Part shown: positions 27,647 through 37,398 of the stretch, in pieces
How the letters are laid out: the number at the start of each line of letters is the position of its first letter
Position numbering within the stretch: position 1 is the stretch's first letter
Assembly: GCA_027491295.1 (NCBI GenBank)
Contig: JAIXWK010000003.1
Span: forward strand, 372,001 to 436,000
Reading direction: 5' to 3'
From: Microbacteriaceae bacterium
GTDB lineage: Bacteria > Actinomycetota > Actinomycetes > Actinomycetales > Microbacteriaceae
Length of the DNA: 64,000 nt
Position numbers and translations under genes: made by a program
The notes under the pieces: generated by a model
The model's database searches: none
Seen by the model: the letters and a program-made list of their open reading frames with translations, nothing else
Told to the model about the DNA's origin: nothing

Positions 27647-30600
27647 CAGCGGACCTTCTCAAGCTTTTGGCCAACCACAGCACTCATGCCGTCTTGACGC
27701 ATAGAAACACCATAGAGCGCATCTGCAATCTCCATGGTGCGCTTTTGGTGGGTCACGATAATCAGCTGTGAGGACTTGCGAAGTGACTCAATAACGTCAA
27801 GCAGTCTTCCGAGGTTGGCATCATCCAGTGCGGCTTCGACCTCATCCAATACATAGAAGGGGCTAGGTCGTGCTTTAAAGATTGCGATTAGCAGCGCAAC
27901 TGCAGCAAGCGATCGCTCTCCACCGGAAAGCAGTGACATTCGCTCGATCCTCTTACCAACCGGGCGAACCGAAACCTCAATACCGGTGGCCATCAGGTCA
28001 TCCGGCTCAGTTAGCGAGATAGAGCCGGTTCCACCTGGAAATAGCAATGGGAAGACTTTTTCGAACTCGCGTCTGGTGTCTTCAAATGCGCTAGCGAAGA
28101 TGGTCTGCATCTTCTGATCCAGGTCCTTGATGATTCCCATTAGGTCAGCGCGTGCGCGAGCAAGATCCTCGAGCTGCTCGCTCATGTATTTGTGACGCTC
28201 TTCCAAAGCGGCGAACTCTTCGAGCGCTAGCGGGTTGAATGCACCAAGCTGCGAAAGCTTCTGATCCGCCTGGCGAACATCTTTCTCTAACTCCTCGCGG
28301 GTTTGAGATCCAAGTTCGGTTTCTTGAACCAGTGTCTCGACATCAATGTGAAGTTCAGTTGCTACGCGCTCAGTTAGGTTGGCAAGGTTCAGACGAAGCT
28401 CGTAGGTTTGCATTTCCACCTCGTGCACGCCCTGATTTAGTTCGTTGTAACGAGTCTCCAAGGTGGCAGCCGTTGCTCGAAACTGAGTCAAGCGTTCGGT
28501 GCGCTGGATTCGCTGAGCCTCTAGATCTCGAACCTGCGCGCGAACCTGGTTAGCCAATCGGCTGGCAGCATCAAGTGCCGCAGGAATTACGGCCAGAGCT
28601 TGTTCGGCCTTACCAAGCTGTGCAATCTTTTCCTCGGTCGCTTTTTTCTCGCGCTCTTGAGCTGCGGTAGCCTCAGAAAGCCTGCCCCTAAGAATTGCAA
28701 CCGATTTGCTGGCTGCGATTCTTCGCTCCGAGAAGGTTCCGACATTGATTCGAATATCTAGCTCTGCCGAGCGCGTTGCTTCCAAGAGCGCAACCAACTC
28801 TGTGCGCTGAGAGTCGTTACTTTCCGCAGTCTCAGCTTCCGGCATGGTTTTGAGCTTTGCATCGGCGGCAGCCGCTTCTTGCTTGGCATTGGTCTCAGCC
28901 TCTGCAAGGGTTTCTAGCTCGCGCTCAATTCGAAGCTTTTCATTCTTCGCACTATCAACCTGAGCGATGATGCGACCGACACGTTCGGCCTTTGCCGCAA
29001 GTTCAGCATCGTGCTGCTGCAGCAAACTCAAGCTCTCTCGAACCTTGGCTTCAGCGTCGGTGACGGCAGTCTTTTGACCCTCGAGATCCTTGGTCAGTTT
29101 CTCAATGCTGCTTGCGAGTTCACCTAGGCGCTTTGCAGCGGATTCTTGCTCGGCTCGAAGCTCAAGTTTCGAAGGCTGCTTGGATCCACCACCTCGAATC
29201 AAAGACCTAGAGACCCAGTCTCCATCGATAGTAATTATGTTTGCACCGGTCAGCTCTTTGGAATCCAAAGCTTTGGCGGCCTGGTCCAAATCCTGCGCGA
29301 AGTAGAAACCACTTAGAACATCGAGTACAGCCTGTGGCGCGGTAACAACTGAGTCGGCTGCGACCAGAGAGGCAACCTCGCGCTTTTTGGCCTGGATCTT
29401 GGCACCCTCGGCAACTAAGAACTCAGCGCGACCTAATCCCTCAGACTTTAGATAGCGCAGCGCTGCAATTGCCTGCTCTTTGCTGGTTGCAACGATTGCA
29501 TCAGCCAAGGTTCCAAGCGCTACCGCAACGGCAACCTCGTAACCCTTTTCAATGCTTACCGATTCTGCAAGAAGACCCTTGATACCGGCAAGCTGAGCAT
29601 TTCTAACTTCTGAAGACCCGTCCTTTTGCTCAAGCGTCATTCCAAGTGCGGCATGCTTGGCAGCCACCGCATCGCGCTCACGCTCGGCGGAGTGGAGTGC
29701 TTCACGGGCTTGGTCTAACTTTGTGCGCTGAGCACTTTCCGCAACCTGAGACTTCTCGTAGGCAACTCGAAGTTCTTCGTCCGAGGTGCTGGTGGCGGTC
29801 GGCTGGATTTGTTCCTGCTCCAAAGAAAGCTGGGCAATCTTTGCGACTGCTTCTTTGAGTGAAATCTCAAGATTTTGCATTTGGCCGGCAAAACCTTCAG
29901 CCTTGGAGTTCAAAACCGAAACTTGGTTTGCAAGCAAGGAGCGCTCGCGTTCTTGATTCTCAAGCAGGCTGCGCTGGCGAAGAGCATCGGCCTCGAAGGC
30001 GGCCAGGCTAGCGGCTGCCCTAAGTCTCTCCGCTTCCCTCTCAGCCAAGACCTCTGCGGTTTTAGCAATCTCGGCTTCTAGAGAATCAAGGTCGGCTTCC
30101 GCTTGCTTGAGCTGGCTGCCGAGATCTGCAACTTCGATCTCTCGAGAAGAGAACTCCTGGCGACCAATAAGTGCGATGCGCTGCTGCGCAAGGTTTTGCA
30201 AGTTGCGCAGCTTGGTTTCTTGAGATTCAAATCCAAATAGCTGCTGACGCAGTGCATCTAGCTCGCCGGAAACCAGTTGAGTTTCTAGTTCCTGGATTCC
30301 GGTGCGAGTGGCTGTCAACTGAGACTGTGCGTAGGAAGACTCCGCACGTCTTTCGCTCTCAGACTTCGAAGCGCTTTCGAGCTGGTTCTTTAGTGCCGTG
30401 ATCTGGAATGCCAAAAGCTTTGCCTTGGCTGCTCTTGCGATAGCGCTGATTTCCTTGGCGGCCCTGGCAACCTCTGCCTGGCGCCCAAGTGGCTTTAGGT
30501 TTCTGCGAAGTTCTGCGGTTAGGTCCGAAAGCCTTGTGAGGTTTGCTTGCATGGCCTCGAGCTTGCGCTCGGTCTTCTCTTTGCGTCTGCGGTATTTCAA

Positions 30601-31101
30601 AATACCGGCTGCCTCTTCGATGAACGCTCTGCGTTCAATCGGAGTAGCGCGCAAGACAGTGTCTAGCTGACCCTGACCCACGATTACGTGCATCTCGCGC
30701 CCCAAACCTGAGTCGCTTAGTAGTTCTTGAACATCCAAAAGCCTGCAGGTTTCGCCATTGATCGCGTATTCGCTCGCACCATTTCTAAACAGCACGCGCG
30801 AGATGGTTACTTCGGAATACTCAATTGGTAGAGCGCCATCCGCGTTGTCGATTGTGAGCTGAACTTCGGCACGACCAAGTGGACCTTTGGTTTCGGTGCC
30901 GGCAAAGATGACGTCTTCCATCTTTCCGCCGCGCAGAGTTTTAGCACCCTGCTCACCCATAACCCAGGCGAGTGCGTCAACCACATTTGACTTACCGGAA
31001 CCGTTTGGGCCAACCACACAGGTGATGCCAGGCTCAAGATTTAGCGTCGTTGGGTGGGCAAAAGACTTAAAACCCTTAAGGGTGATGCTCTTCAGATACA
31101 A
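27646..31101 (-). CDS. smc: Chromosome segregation protein SMC
   Basis: 1151 aa; MYLKSITLKGFKSFAHPTTLNLEPGITCVVGPNGSGKSNVVDALAWVMGEQGAK, hinge, MSLLSGGERSLAAVALLIAIFKARPSPFYVLDEVEAALDD; TTG start. Confidence 0.97.
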   Translation of the reverse strand: MYLKSITLKGFKSFAHPTTLNLEPGITCVVGPNGSGKSNVVDALAWVMGEQGAKTLRGGKMEDVIFAGTETKGPLGRAEVQLTIDNADGALPIEYSEVTISRVLFRNGASEYAINGETCRLLDVQELLSDSGLGREMHVIVGQGQLDTVLRATPIERRAFIEEAAGILKYRRRKEKTERKLEAMQANLTRLSDLTAELRRNLKPLGRQAEVARAAKEISAIARAAKAKLLAFQITALKNQLESASKSESERRAESSYAQSQLTATRTGIQELETQLVSGELDALRQQLFGFESQETKLRNLQNLAQQRIALIGRQEFSSREIEVADLGSQLKQAEADLDSLEAEIAKTAEVLAEREAERLRAAASLAAFEADALRQRSLLENQERERSLLANQVSVLNSKAEGFAGQMQNLEISLKEAVAKIAQLSLEQEQIQPTATSTSDEELRVAYEKSQVAESAQRTKLDQAREALHSAERERDAVAAKHAALGMTLEQKDGSSEVRNAQLAGIKGLLAESVSIEKGYEVAVAVALGTLADAIVATSKEQAIAALRYLKSEGLGRAEFLVAEGAKIQAKKREVASLVAADSVVTAPQAVLDVLSGFYFAQDLDQAAKALDSKELTGANIITIDGDWVSRSLIRGGGSKQPSKLELRAEQESAAKRLGELASSIEKLTKDLEGQKTAVTDAEAKVRESLSLLQQHDAELAAKAERVGRIIAQVDSAKNEKLRIERELETLAEAETNAKQEAAAADAKLKTMPEAETAESNDSQRTELVALLEATRSAELDIRINVGTFSERRIAASKSVAILRGRLSEATAAQEREKKATEEKIAQLGKAEQALAVIPAALDAASRLANQVRAQVRDLEAQRIQRTERLTQFRATAATLETRYNELNQGVHEVEMQTYELRLNLANLTERVATELHIDVETLVQETELGSQTREELEKDVRQADQKLSQLGAFNPLALEEFAALEERHKYMSEQLEDLARARADLMGIIKDLDQKMQTIFASAFEDTRREFEKVFPLLFPGGTGSISLTEPDDLMATGIEVSVRPVGKRIERMSLLSGGERSLAAVALLIAIFKARPSPFYVLDEVEAALDDANLGRLLDVIESLRKSSQLIIVTHQKRTMEIADALYGVSMRQDGMSAVVGQKLEKVR

Positions 31102-31219
31102 GCGTCGTCACCCCTTTCAATGAATTACAAGACTACCGAAGTCTTGAGTCGGTTAACCCGCTGTGCACCTTGGCAAAGTAAGATTGCAAAGTTGCCCTTT
31201 TGAGAGACGAATTATCCCT

Positions 31220-33124
31220 GTGAAACATAACGAAAACTTACGAAACGTTGCCATTGTGGCCCACGTAGACCACGGTAAGACCACCTTGGTCGACGCCATG
31301 CTAAAGCAGACCGGTGCGTTCTCAGCACACGCCGCGATGGATGAGCGAGTCATGGACTCGGGCGATCTTGAGCGCGAAAAGGGAATTACCATCCTCGCCA
31401 AGAACACCGCAATCACCTACGCAGGTCCAGCGGCCAAGGGTGAGCAGATTGTCATCAACGTAATTGACACCCCGGGTCACGCTGACTTCGGTGGCGAGGT
31501 TGAGCGCGGTCTATCCATGGTTGATGGCGTTGTGCTTTTGGTTGACGCATCAGAGGGTCCACTACCTCAGACCCGCTTTGTATTGCGCAAGGCACTTGAG
31601 GCTCGCCTGCCAGTTATTTTGCTTGTAAACAAAACCGACCGTCCAGATGCTCGCATCGACGAGGTTGTTGAAGAAAGCCACGACCTACTTTTGGGACTTG
31701 CTTCTGACCTACATGACACCGTGCCAGACCTAGACGTCGACGCAATCTTGGACCTACCGGTTATCTACGCATCCGGTCGAGCAGGACGTGCATCTCTAAA
31801 TAAGCCAGCGGACGGCTCAATGCCTGACACCGACAACCTAGAGCCACTATTTGAGGCAATTCTCAAGTACATCCCGGCTCCTAGCTACGACGAGAGCATC
31901 CCGCTGCAGGCTCACGTCACCAACTTGGACGCTTCGCTATTCCTTGGCCGTTTGGCACTGCTACGTATTTACAACGGTGAGATCAAAAAGGGTCAGCAGG
32001 TTGCTTGGGTTCGCCAAGATGGCACCACTCAGACCGTAAAGATCACCGAGCTATTGGGAACCAAGGCGCTTGATCGCTACCCAATCGAAAAGGCTGGCCC
32101 TGGAGACATCGTGGCTGTTGCCGGTATCGAAGAGATCACCATTGGTGAGTCGCTCTGTGACCCAAACGACATTCGTCCACTGCCGCTAATCACCGTTGAT
32201 GACCCGGCTATCTCGATGACCATCGGTATCAACACCTCCCCTATGGCAGGTCGTGTTAAGGGCGCAAAGGTCACCGCACGTTTGGTGAAGGACCGCCTAG
32301 ACCGCGAGCTAATCGGTAACGTGTCGATCAAGGTTTTGCCTACCGAGCGTCCAGACGCATGGGAAGTACAGGGTCGTGGCGAGCTTGCTCTGGCGATCTT
32401 GGTTGAGCAGATGCGTCGTGAAGGCTACGAGCTAACCGTTGGTAAGCCTCAGGTTGTTACCCGCAAGGTCGATGGCAAGGTTCACGAGCCAGTTGAAGAC
32501 CTAACCATTGACACTCCAGAGGAGTTCCTAGGCCCAGTTACTCAATTGCTAGCTGCTCGCAAGGGCCGCATGACCAACATGATCAACAATGGCACCGGTT
32601 GGGTTCGCATCGAATTCCGAGTTCCTTCCAGAGGTCTAATTGGATTTAGAACCGAATTCCTGACCACCACCAAGGGTGCAGGTATTGCTAACGCCCTATC
32701 TGCTGGTTACGAAGCCTGGGCTGGAGATATCTCGACACGTCAGAACGGTTCGATGGTTGCGGACCGTGCAGGTGTTGCAACTCCGTTCGCGATGATTGCC
32801 CTTCAGGAGCGCGGTGCGTTCTTTGTGGAGCCAACCAGCGAGGTTTACTGCGGCATGGTGGTTGGCGAGAACTCTCGCGCCGACGACATGGATGTCAACA
32901 TCACCAAGGAGAAGCAGCTCACCAACATGCGTGCTGCATCTGCCGACAACTTTGTAGGCCTTACTCCTCCAAAGAAGCTCTCCCTCGAGGAGTGCTTGGA
33001 GTTTGCCCGCGAAGACGAGTGTGTTGAGGTAACCCCAGAGGCAACTCGTATTCGCAAGCTTGAGCTTGATCCAAACGTCAGAGCTCGTAACGCATCGGCG
33101 CGCAAGCGTGCCAGCCAGTCCTAG
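31220..33124 (+). CDS. typA: GTP-binding protein TypA/BipA
   Basis: GTG start at 31220: MKHNENLRNVAIVAHVDHGKTTLVDAMLKQTGAF...DTPGHADFGGEVERGLSMVDGVVLLVDASEGPLPQTRFVLRKAL. Confidence 0.96.
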   Translation: MKHNENLRNVAIVAHVDHGKTTLVDAMLKQTGAFSAHAAMDERVMDSGDLEREKGITILAKNTAITYAGPAAKGEQIVINVIDTPGHADFGGEVERGLSMVDGVVLLVDASEGPLPQTRFVLRKALEARLPVILLVNKTDRPDARIDEVVEESHDLLLGLASDLHDTVPDLDVDAILDLPVIYASGRAGRASLNKPADGSMPDTDNLEPLFEAILKYIPAPSYDESIPLQAHVTNLDASLFLGRLALLRIYNGEIKKGQQVAWVRQDGTTQTVKITELLGTKALDRYPIEKAGPGDIVAVAGIEEITIGESLCDPNDIRPLPLITVDDPAISMTIGINTSPMAGRVKGAKVTARLVKDRLDRELIGNVSIKVLPTERPDAWEVQGRGELALAILVEQMRREGYELTVGKPQVVTRKVDGKVHEPVEDLTIDTPEEFLGPVTQLLAARKGRMTNMINNGTGWVRIEFRVPSRGLIGFRTEFLTTTKGAGIANALSAGYEAWAGDISTRQNGSMVADRAGVATPFAMIALQERGAFFVEPTSEVYCGMVVGENSRADDMDVNITKEKQLTNMRAASADNFVGLTPPKKLSLEECLEFAREDECVEVTPEATRIRKLELDPNVRARNASARKRASQS

Positions 33125-33476
33125 AAAGGCCCTCGGGCTTTTAGGGTCGGCGGTTGCCGGCGTATTCGTTGCTGTTGCTGGAACGGTTGCTCACCAAACT
33201 CAGGTGAGTGGCACTCCGGTTGGCTTAGTTGTAGCAGGCATTGTGGTGTTGGCATTTGCAATGCAATCAAGAATGATCACTGGCAAACTCGGCGCGATTG
33301 TCTTTGCTGCAGCGCTTGCCGCAACTATCTTTTGGACTGGGCTGGAATTCCACGAGGACAAGATGATCCCAGCGAATCAGCAGGGTTTGATCTGGTCCTA
33401 CGGAGCAATCGGACTGGCTGCAATTGTTGTGATTTGGCCAAAGCTCTCTAAAACACTCTGGAGCAAAAAGATCTAA
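33108..33476 (+). CDS. Small membrane protein, unknown function
   Basis: About 122 aa with 3-4 predicted TM helices; GTG at 33108 is a plausible start overlapping the typA end (track start 33060). Confidence 0.7.
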   Translation: MPASPRKALGLLGSAVAGVFVAVAGTVAHQTQVSGTPVGLVVAGIVVLAFAMQSRMITGKLGAIVFAAALAATIFWTGLEFHEDKMIPANQQGLIWSYGAIGLAAIVVIWPKLSKTLWSKKI

Positions 33477-34594
33477 AGGTTGTAAAAACCATGGGCAATC
33501 TTTGCGACATCATCGGCATCTGCCTTGGTGCGAATAACTTCTCTATTGCGATCGGAGTGAGCTTGGTTTTCGGCAAGCTTTAGCCCCTCAAGAATTGCCT
33601 TCTGAACGCCTTCTAAGGTGATCCCTGTCACTTTCACACCAGAATCGGTAAACCATTCATCACAGCACGCGGTGGCGGTTTGAACCGGGATAGCACCCAT
33701 TGCCATTGACTCCAGGAGCGAAGTGCTGATGCCATCCGATAGTGACAGCCCGACATAAACTTTAGACTCGGCAAACAACTCCAACATTTCTTCGTGCGTG
33801 AGAGCACCAATCAGGTGGGTGCTGATATCTAGCGATGTCGACTCGGCAAGGCTCGCGGCCGCCTTAGCGGTAACCGTGTTGCATGAGTAGAAAACAATCT
33901 TGTAATCCTTGAGTTCTGGCGCGATATTCCGAATTGCCTCAACTGCGGTCAGCGCCCTACCCACCCAGCCGTGGTATCCCTTTATGGCGATTACCTTTCG
34001 GTCGACGAGCAGCGGCACTGGTCGGCTCAGTAGCTCTTTGGAGAAACCTCCGGCGTTAGGGATGACCGGCATCACCTGACCTTGGAACCCAAGGCTCTTA
34101 GCAAGAGCAACATCTCTATTGCATTCGCAGGAGTAGTAGTCAGCAACAGAAAGAAGGTTCTTTAGCTTGTCGCGGTGCTTGGGGAATTGCTGGAACCAAA
34201 AGATATCGCTCCCCCAGTTTGTAGCAATCAACTTTGCAGACGACTGTGACGCCATTGCCTTCGTCGCGATGTAGCCAGCATTTTGCAATTCCATCGCGTG
34301 GACAAACTGCGGCTTGAATGACCTGATCGCACTTTTTACAAGAATGGACCTAAACCAGTTGTCGACGAACTTGTCCGCGATCCACAGTGGCAGGCCGAAG
34401 AGTTTGCTCAGCGGGAAGAGTTTGTAACTTGCCTTGCTAGAGCCCGAGACCAAGGCTTTTAGGTTCTTGTGTACTTTGCGATGCGGTGAAGATGGGAAAA
34501 GTAAGAATTCAATGTCTTGATCTTGAAACTGCGATAGCCACCTGGCGGAGTGAATGCTGTCATACATGCAGATGACAAGGATTCTCTTGCGCAT
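33473..34594 (-). CDS. Glycosyltransferase (GT-B / GT4-like)
   Basis: MRKRILVICMYDSIHSARWLSQF, ATNWGSDIFWFQ, GALTHEEMLELFAESKVYVGLSLSDGISTSLLESMAMGAIPVQT; ATG 34594 preceded by ccggggag. Confidence 0.82.
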   Translation of the reverse strand: MRKRILVICMYDSIHSARWLSQFQDQDIEFLLFPSSPHRKVHKNLKALVSGSSKASYKLFPLSKLFGLPLWIADKFVDNWFRSILVKSAIRSFKPQFVHAMELQNAGYIATKAMASQSSAKLIATNWGSDIFWFQQFPKHRDKLKNLLSVADYYSCECNRDVALAKSLGFQGQVMPVIPNAGGFSKELLSRPVPLLVDRKVIAIKGYHGWVGRALTAVEAIRNIAPELKDYKIVFYSCNTVTAKAAASLAESTSLDISTHLIGALTHEEMLELFAESKVYVGLSLSDGISTSLLESMAMGAIPVQTATACCDEWFTDSGVKVTGITLEGVQKAILEGLKLAENQAHSDRNREVIRTKADADDVAKIAHGFYNL

Positions 34595-34623
34595 TTTCTC
34601 CCCGGTCAAAGAATTCCCTTAGC

Positions 34624-35520
34624 CTAACGCTTTTGGCATTTTGGGCAGAAGTGTGAACCGCGGTTGGCCCAGGCTTCACGCTTTATCGGGGTGCCGCAGC
34701 GCTTACAAGGCAAACCGGTCATGCCATAGGCATTTAGTGACTGAGAGAAGTAGCCACTCTCACCGTTGACGTTCTTGTATTGCTCATCAAACGAGGTTCC
34801 GCCTTGAGCGACAGCCTTGCGAAGAACCTCGGCAGCAATCTCGATGAGTTCAAGGTGTTTCTTCTTCGAGATGCTGGAAGCCTGCTTGTCATAGTGAAGC
34901 TTTGCTAACCAAAGACTCTCATCGGCGTAGATGTTGCCGATTCCGCTGAGGAGATTTTGATCCAAAAGAACTCTTTTGATCCCGGAGTTCTTTTTGGCCA
35001 TCTTCTCGGCGACAGCTGCGGCGTTGAAGTGTGGGTCTAGGAGGTCTCTTGAGATGTGAGCAACGGTTGAAGGGATGACCGCACTAGCCTCTGCTTCAGG
35101 CGAGAAGCCAGCGGGTAGTTGATCCGATGTTGGCACAAGATCATCGATCATTAGGCCGCCAAAAAGGCGCTGATCGACAAAGCGAATCTCGAGAGGGTCT
35201 CCGGCCTGAGTTTTTACGTGAATGACAACCCTGGTCTGGGGATCTGGAGCAAAGTCGGGGGTCCTAACCAGAATCTGTCCACTCATGCCTAGGTGACCAA
35301 CCAGAGCTCGAGAATTTGAAATCGGCAACCAAAGAAACTTGCCGCGGCGGACAACAGATTCGAGCGTGGAGCCAGTTAGTTCTTGCACAAACCCCTGAAC
35401 ACCGGAGACATTGCGCTTGAGGGATCTGATGTCTGAGATCTCGATGCTTGAAACCGTGGCTCGCACCAGGTGCTCAGCGAGACCAGCGCGAACCGTCTCA
35501 ACTTCTGGAAGTTCCGGCAC
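34624..35520 (-). CDS. mutM: Formamidopyrimidine-DNA glycosylase
   Basis: MPELPEVETVRAGL N-terminus; C-terminal zinc finger CKRCGTPIKREAWANRGSHFCPKCQKR. Confidence 0.97.
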   Translation of the reverse strand: MPELPEVETVRAGLAEHLVRATVSSIEISDIRSLKRNVSGVQGFVQELTGSTLESVVRRGKFLWLPISNSRALVGHLGMSGQILVRTPDFAPDPQTRVVIHVKTQAGDPLEIRFVDQRLFGGLMIDDLVPTSDQLPAGFSPEAEASAVIPSTVAHISRDLLDPHFNAAAVAEKMAKKNSGIKRVLLDQNLLSGIGNIYADESLWLAKLHYDKQASSISKKKHLELIEIAAEVLRKAVAQGGTSFDEQYKNVNGESGYFSQSLNAYGMTGLPCKRCGTPIKREAWANRGSHFCPKCQKR

Positions 35521-36194
35521 TACTTCTCCGCCAATAATCTCAAAGCTGCGATAGCAGCCTGAGTCTCCGCACCGCGCTTAGTGGTGCCATCCCCTTGGCC
35601 AAGTTCCCTATCTCCAGAAAAGCAGGTTGCGGTGTAGATCATCTCGTGTTCTGGACCTGAACTTGTGACCTCATAACGTGAAGGTTCGAGCTTGAGCTTC
35701 TGGAGCTTCTCGAGCAGAGATGTTTTTGGGTCTGATGCCTCGCGGATAGCGTCTGGGTCATCGAGTAGCGGGACGATGTGCTTCTCAACTATTGCGGCAG
35801 CTGAATCGATACCAAAGGAGAGGTAGGCGGCTCCGAGGATTGCCTCAAAGGCATCTGCAAGCACGTTGACCTTGGTGCGGCCGCCGGTTTGCTCTTCACC
35901 TTTGCCGAGCAGCAAGAATTCACCAAGGCCGATGCGGTTGGCTGCGGTTGCCAGAGCTTGCGCTGAAACAACCCCGTTTTTTAGCTTGGTGAGTTCACCC
36001 TCATTTAGTGGGGCATGGTCCTTAAAAACTTGAACGGCTACCAAGTAACCGAGGATTGAATCCCCTAGAAACTCGAGCCGTTCGTTGTTTTCTCCGCCTT
36101 TTTCATAGGCGTAAGAAGAGTGGGTCAGGGCTAGTTGCAGAAGCTCGGGTGAGATGTTGCCCCCGAGCCGCGACTGCAGCTCGCTCAACGCCAT
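35520..36194 (-). CDS. rnc: Ribonuclease III
   Basis: THSSYAYEKGGENNERLEFLGDSILGYLV, DAFEAILGAAYLSFG, dsRBD C-terminus. Confidence 0.97.
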   Translation of the reverse strand: MALSELQSRLGGNISPELLQLALTHSSYAYEKGGENNERLEFLGDSILGYLVAVQVFKDHAPLNEGELTKLKNGVVSAQALATAANRIGLGEFLLLGKGEEQTGGRTKVNVLADAFEAILGAAYLSFGIDSAAAIVEKHIVPLLDDPDAIREASDPKTSLLEKLQKLKLEPSRYEVTSSGPEHEMIYTATCFSGDRELGQGDGTTKRGAETQAAIAALRLLAEK

Positions 36195-36196
36195 TA

Positions 36197-36400
36197 TTAG
36201 GCGTCTGCTACCTTGCGGCCCTTGTACTCCATGTAGAGCTCAGTGCCGACAGAGTCGGTTACGACCTTGGCGCGGTGAGGCAGGCTGTAAACGGTCTTAC
36301 CGTTTTCGATGGTCTTTACCAGGGTTACTGGCGCAGCCTTCCACATTGAACGACGTGCGTGAGTGTTAGCACGTGACTTGCGTCTCTTTGGTACTGGCAT
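36197..36400 (-). CDS. rpmF: 50S ribosomal protein L32
   Basis: [28 protein letters not shown]. Confidence 0.97.
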   Translation of the reverse strand: MPVPKRRKSRANTHARRSMWKAAPVTLVKTIENGKTVYSLPHRAKVVTDSVGTELYMEYKGRKVADA

Positions 36401-36402
36401 GG

Positions 36403-36909
36403 CTACTCTTCCTTGCTAAGTAAGTCTTTTAGGGCTTCGAACCTGGGATCAACCACATTCTCATGCTTGTGTTCAGGCTCTTCGCTCAACCTAAATCCAC
36501 ATTCCACACACAAGCCAAGGCAGTCCTTGTTGCATACGGGTTGGAAAGGAAGACTCAAAACTACTGAATCTATGACTACCTGCTCTAAATCAATGTGTTC
36601 ATTGGTAACAAGCAGCTCGTCATCCGAGGAGTAAGAATAGGCGAAAAGCTCCTGAAAATCCACCTCAATCTTCAGATTCATGTCTTCTAGACACCTCGAG
36701 CACATGGTTTTTGCCTCGGCGAAGATCTCACCTGTCGCCAAAATACCTTCGTGAACTGACTCAAGTCGCAATTCAAGTTCAACTTCAGCGCCTAGGGGAA
36801 TAGCTACAACCTCGGTTCCGATTGGCTCAGCCAATGCGATTTCGAGCTCTAACTCACGCATCAAACCAGGACGCATCATAAGATCGTGAACTGGAACTAG
36901 AAAACTCAC
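36403..36909 (-). CDS. DUF177 (YceD) family protein
   Basis: [38 protein letters not shown]; upstream of rpmF. Confidence 0.92.
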   Translation of the reverse strand: MSFLVPVHDLMMRPGLMRELELEIALAEPIGTEVVAIPLGAEVELELRLESVHEGILATGEIFAEAKTMCSRCLEDMNLKIEVDFQELFAYSYSSDDELLVTNEHIDLEQVVIDSVVLSLPFQPVCNKDCLGLCVECGFRLSEEPEHKHENVVDPRFEALKDLLSKEE

Positions 36910-37388
36910 TTGCTCAACCTTTCAAAAAGCCTTTTGGCAACATCAGCACTTAGGTAACCCGAGACATCTCCTCCGAGGTTTGCAACCTCTTTGACCAGCG
37001 AAGAAGAAACATAGCCATGGCTTGGCTCAGCCGCCATAAACACCGTCTCCAAGTTTGCCAAATCCCTGTTCACCTGGGCCATTGGGAGCTCGTACTCGAT
37101 ATCTCCCGCGGTTCTGAATCCCTTGAGAATGACCTTGGCTCCCAAAGATTTTGCGTGTTGAACCAGTAAGCCCGACTCCAAAGCTGAAACTTCAACGTTT
37201 CCAAGGTGCTGAGTGCTCAGCTTGACCATTTCAAGACGCTCAGCAATTGAGAAAAGCGGTGTCTTGTTTGGGTTGTGAACAATCACCACGTGAAGTTTTG
37301 AGAATACGTCTGCGCCTCTTTCAATCACCGATTGGTGGCCAAGAGTTACCGGATCAAAAGACCCCGGGTAGATCGCAACTGAATTCAC
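36906..37388 (-). CDS. coaD: Phosphopantetheine adenylyltransferase
   Basis: GTG start at 37388: MNSVAIYPGSFDPVTLGHQSVIERGADVF...ILKGFRTAGDIEYELPMAQVNRDL. Confidence 0.96.
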   Translation of the reverse strand: MNSVAIYPGSFDPVTLGHQSVIERGADVFSKLHVVIVHNPNKTPLFSIAERLEMVKLSTQHLGNVEVSALESGLLVQHAKSLGAKVILKGFRTAGDIEYELPMAQVNRDLANLETVFMAAEPSHGYVSSSLVKEVANLGGDVSGYLSADVAKRLFERLSK

Positions 37389-37398
37389 AAGGTAAAGG

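Noticed and set aside
27009-27704. 231-aa plus-strand ORF antisense to ftsY
   Set aside because: Ser/Thr-rich low-complexity shadow; ftsY is certain on the other strand.
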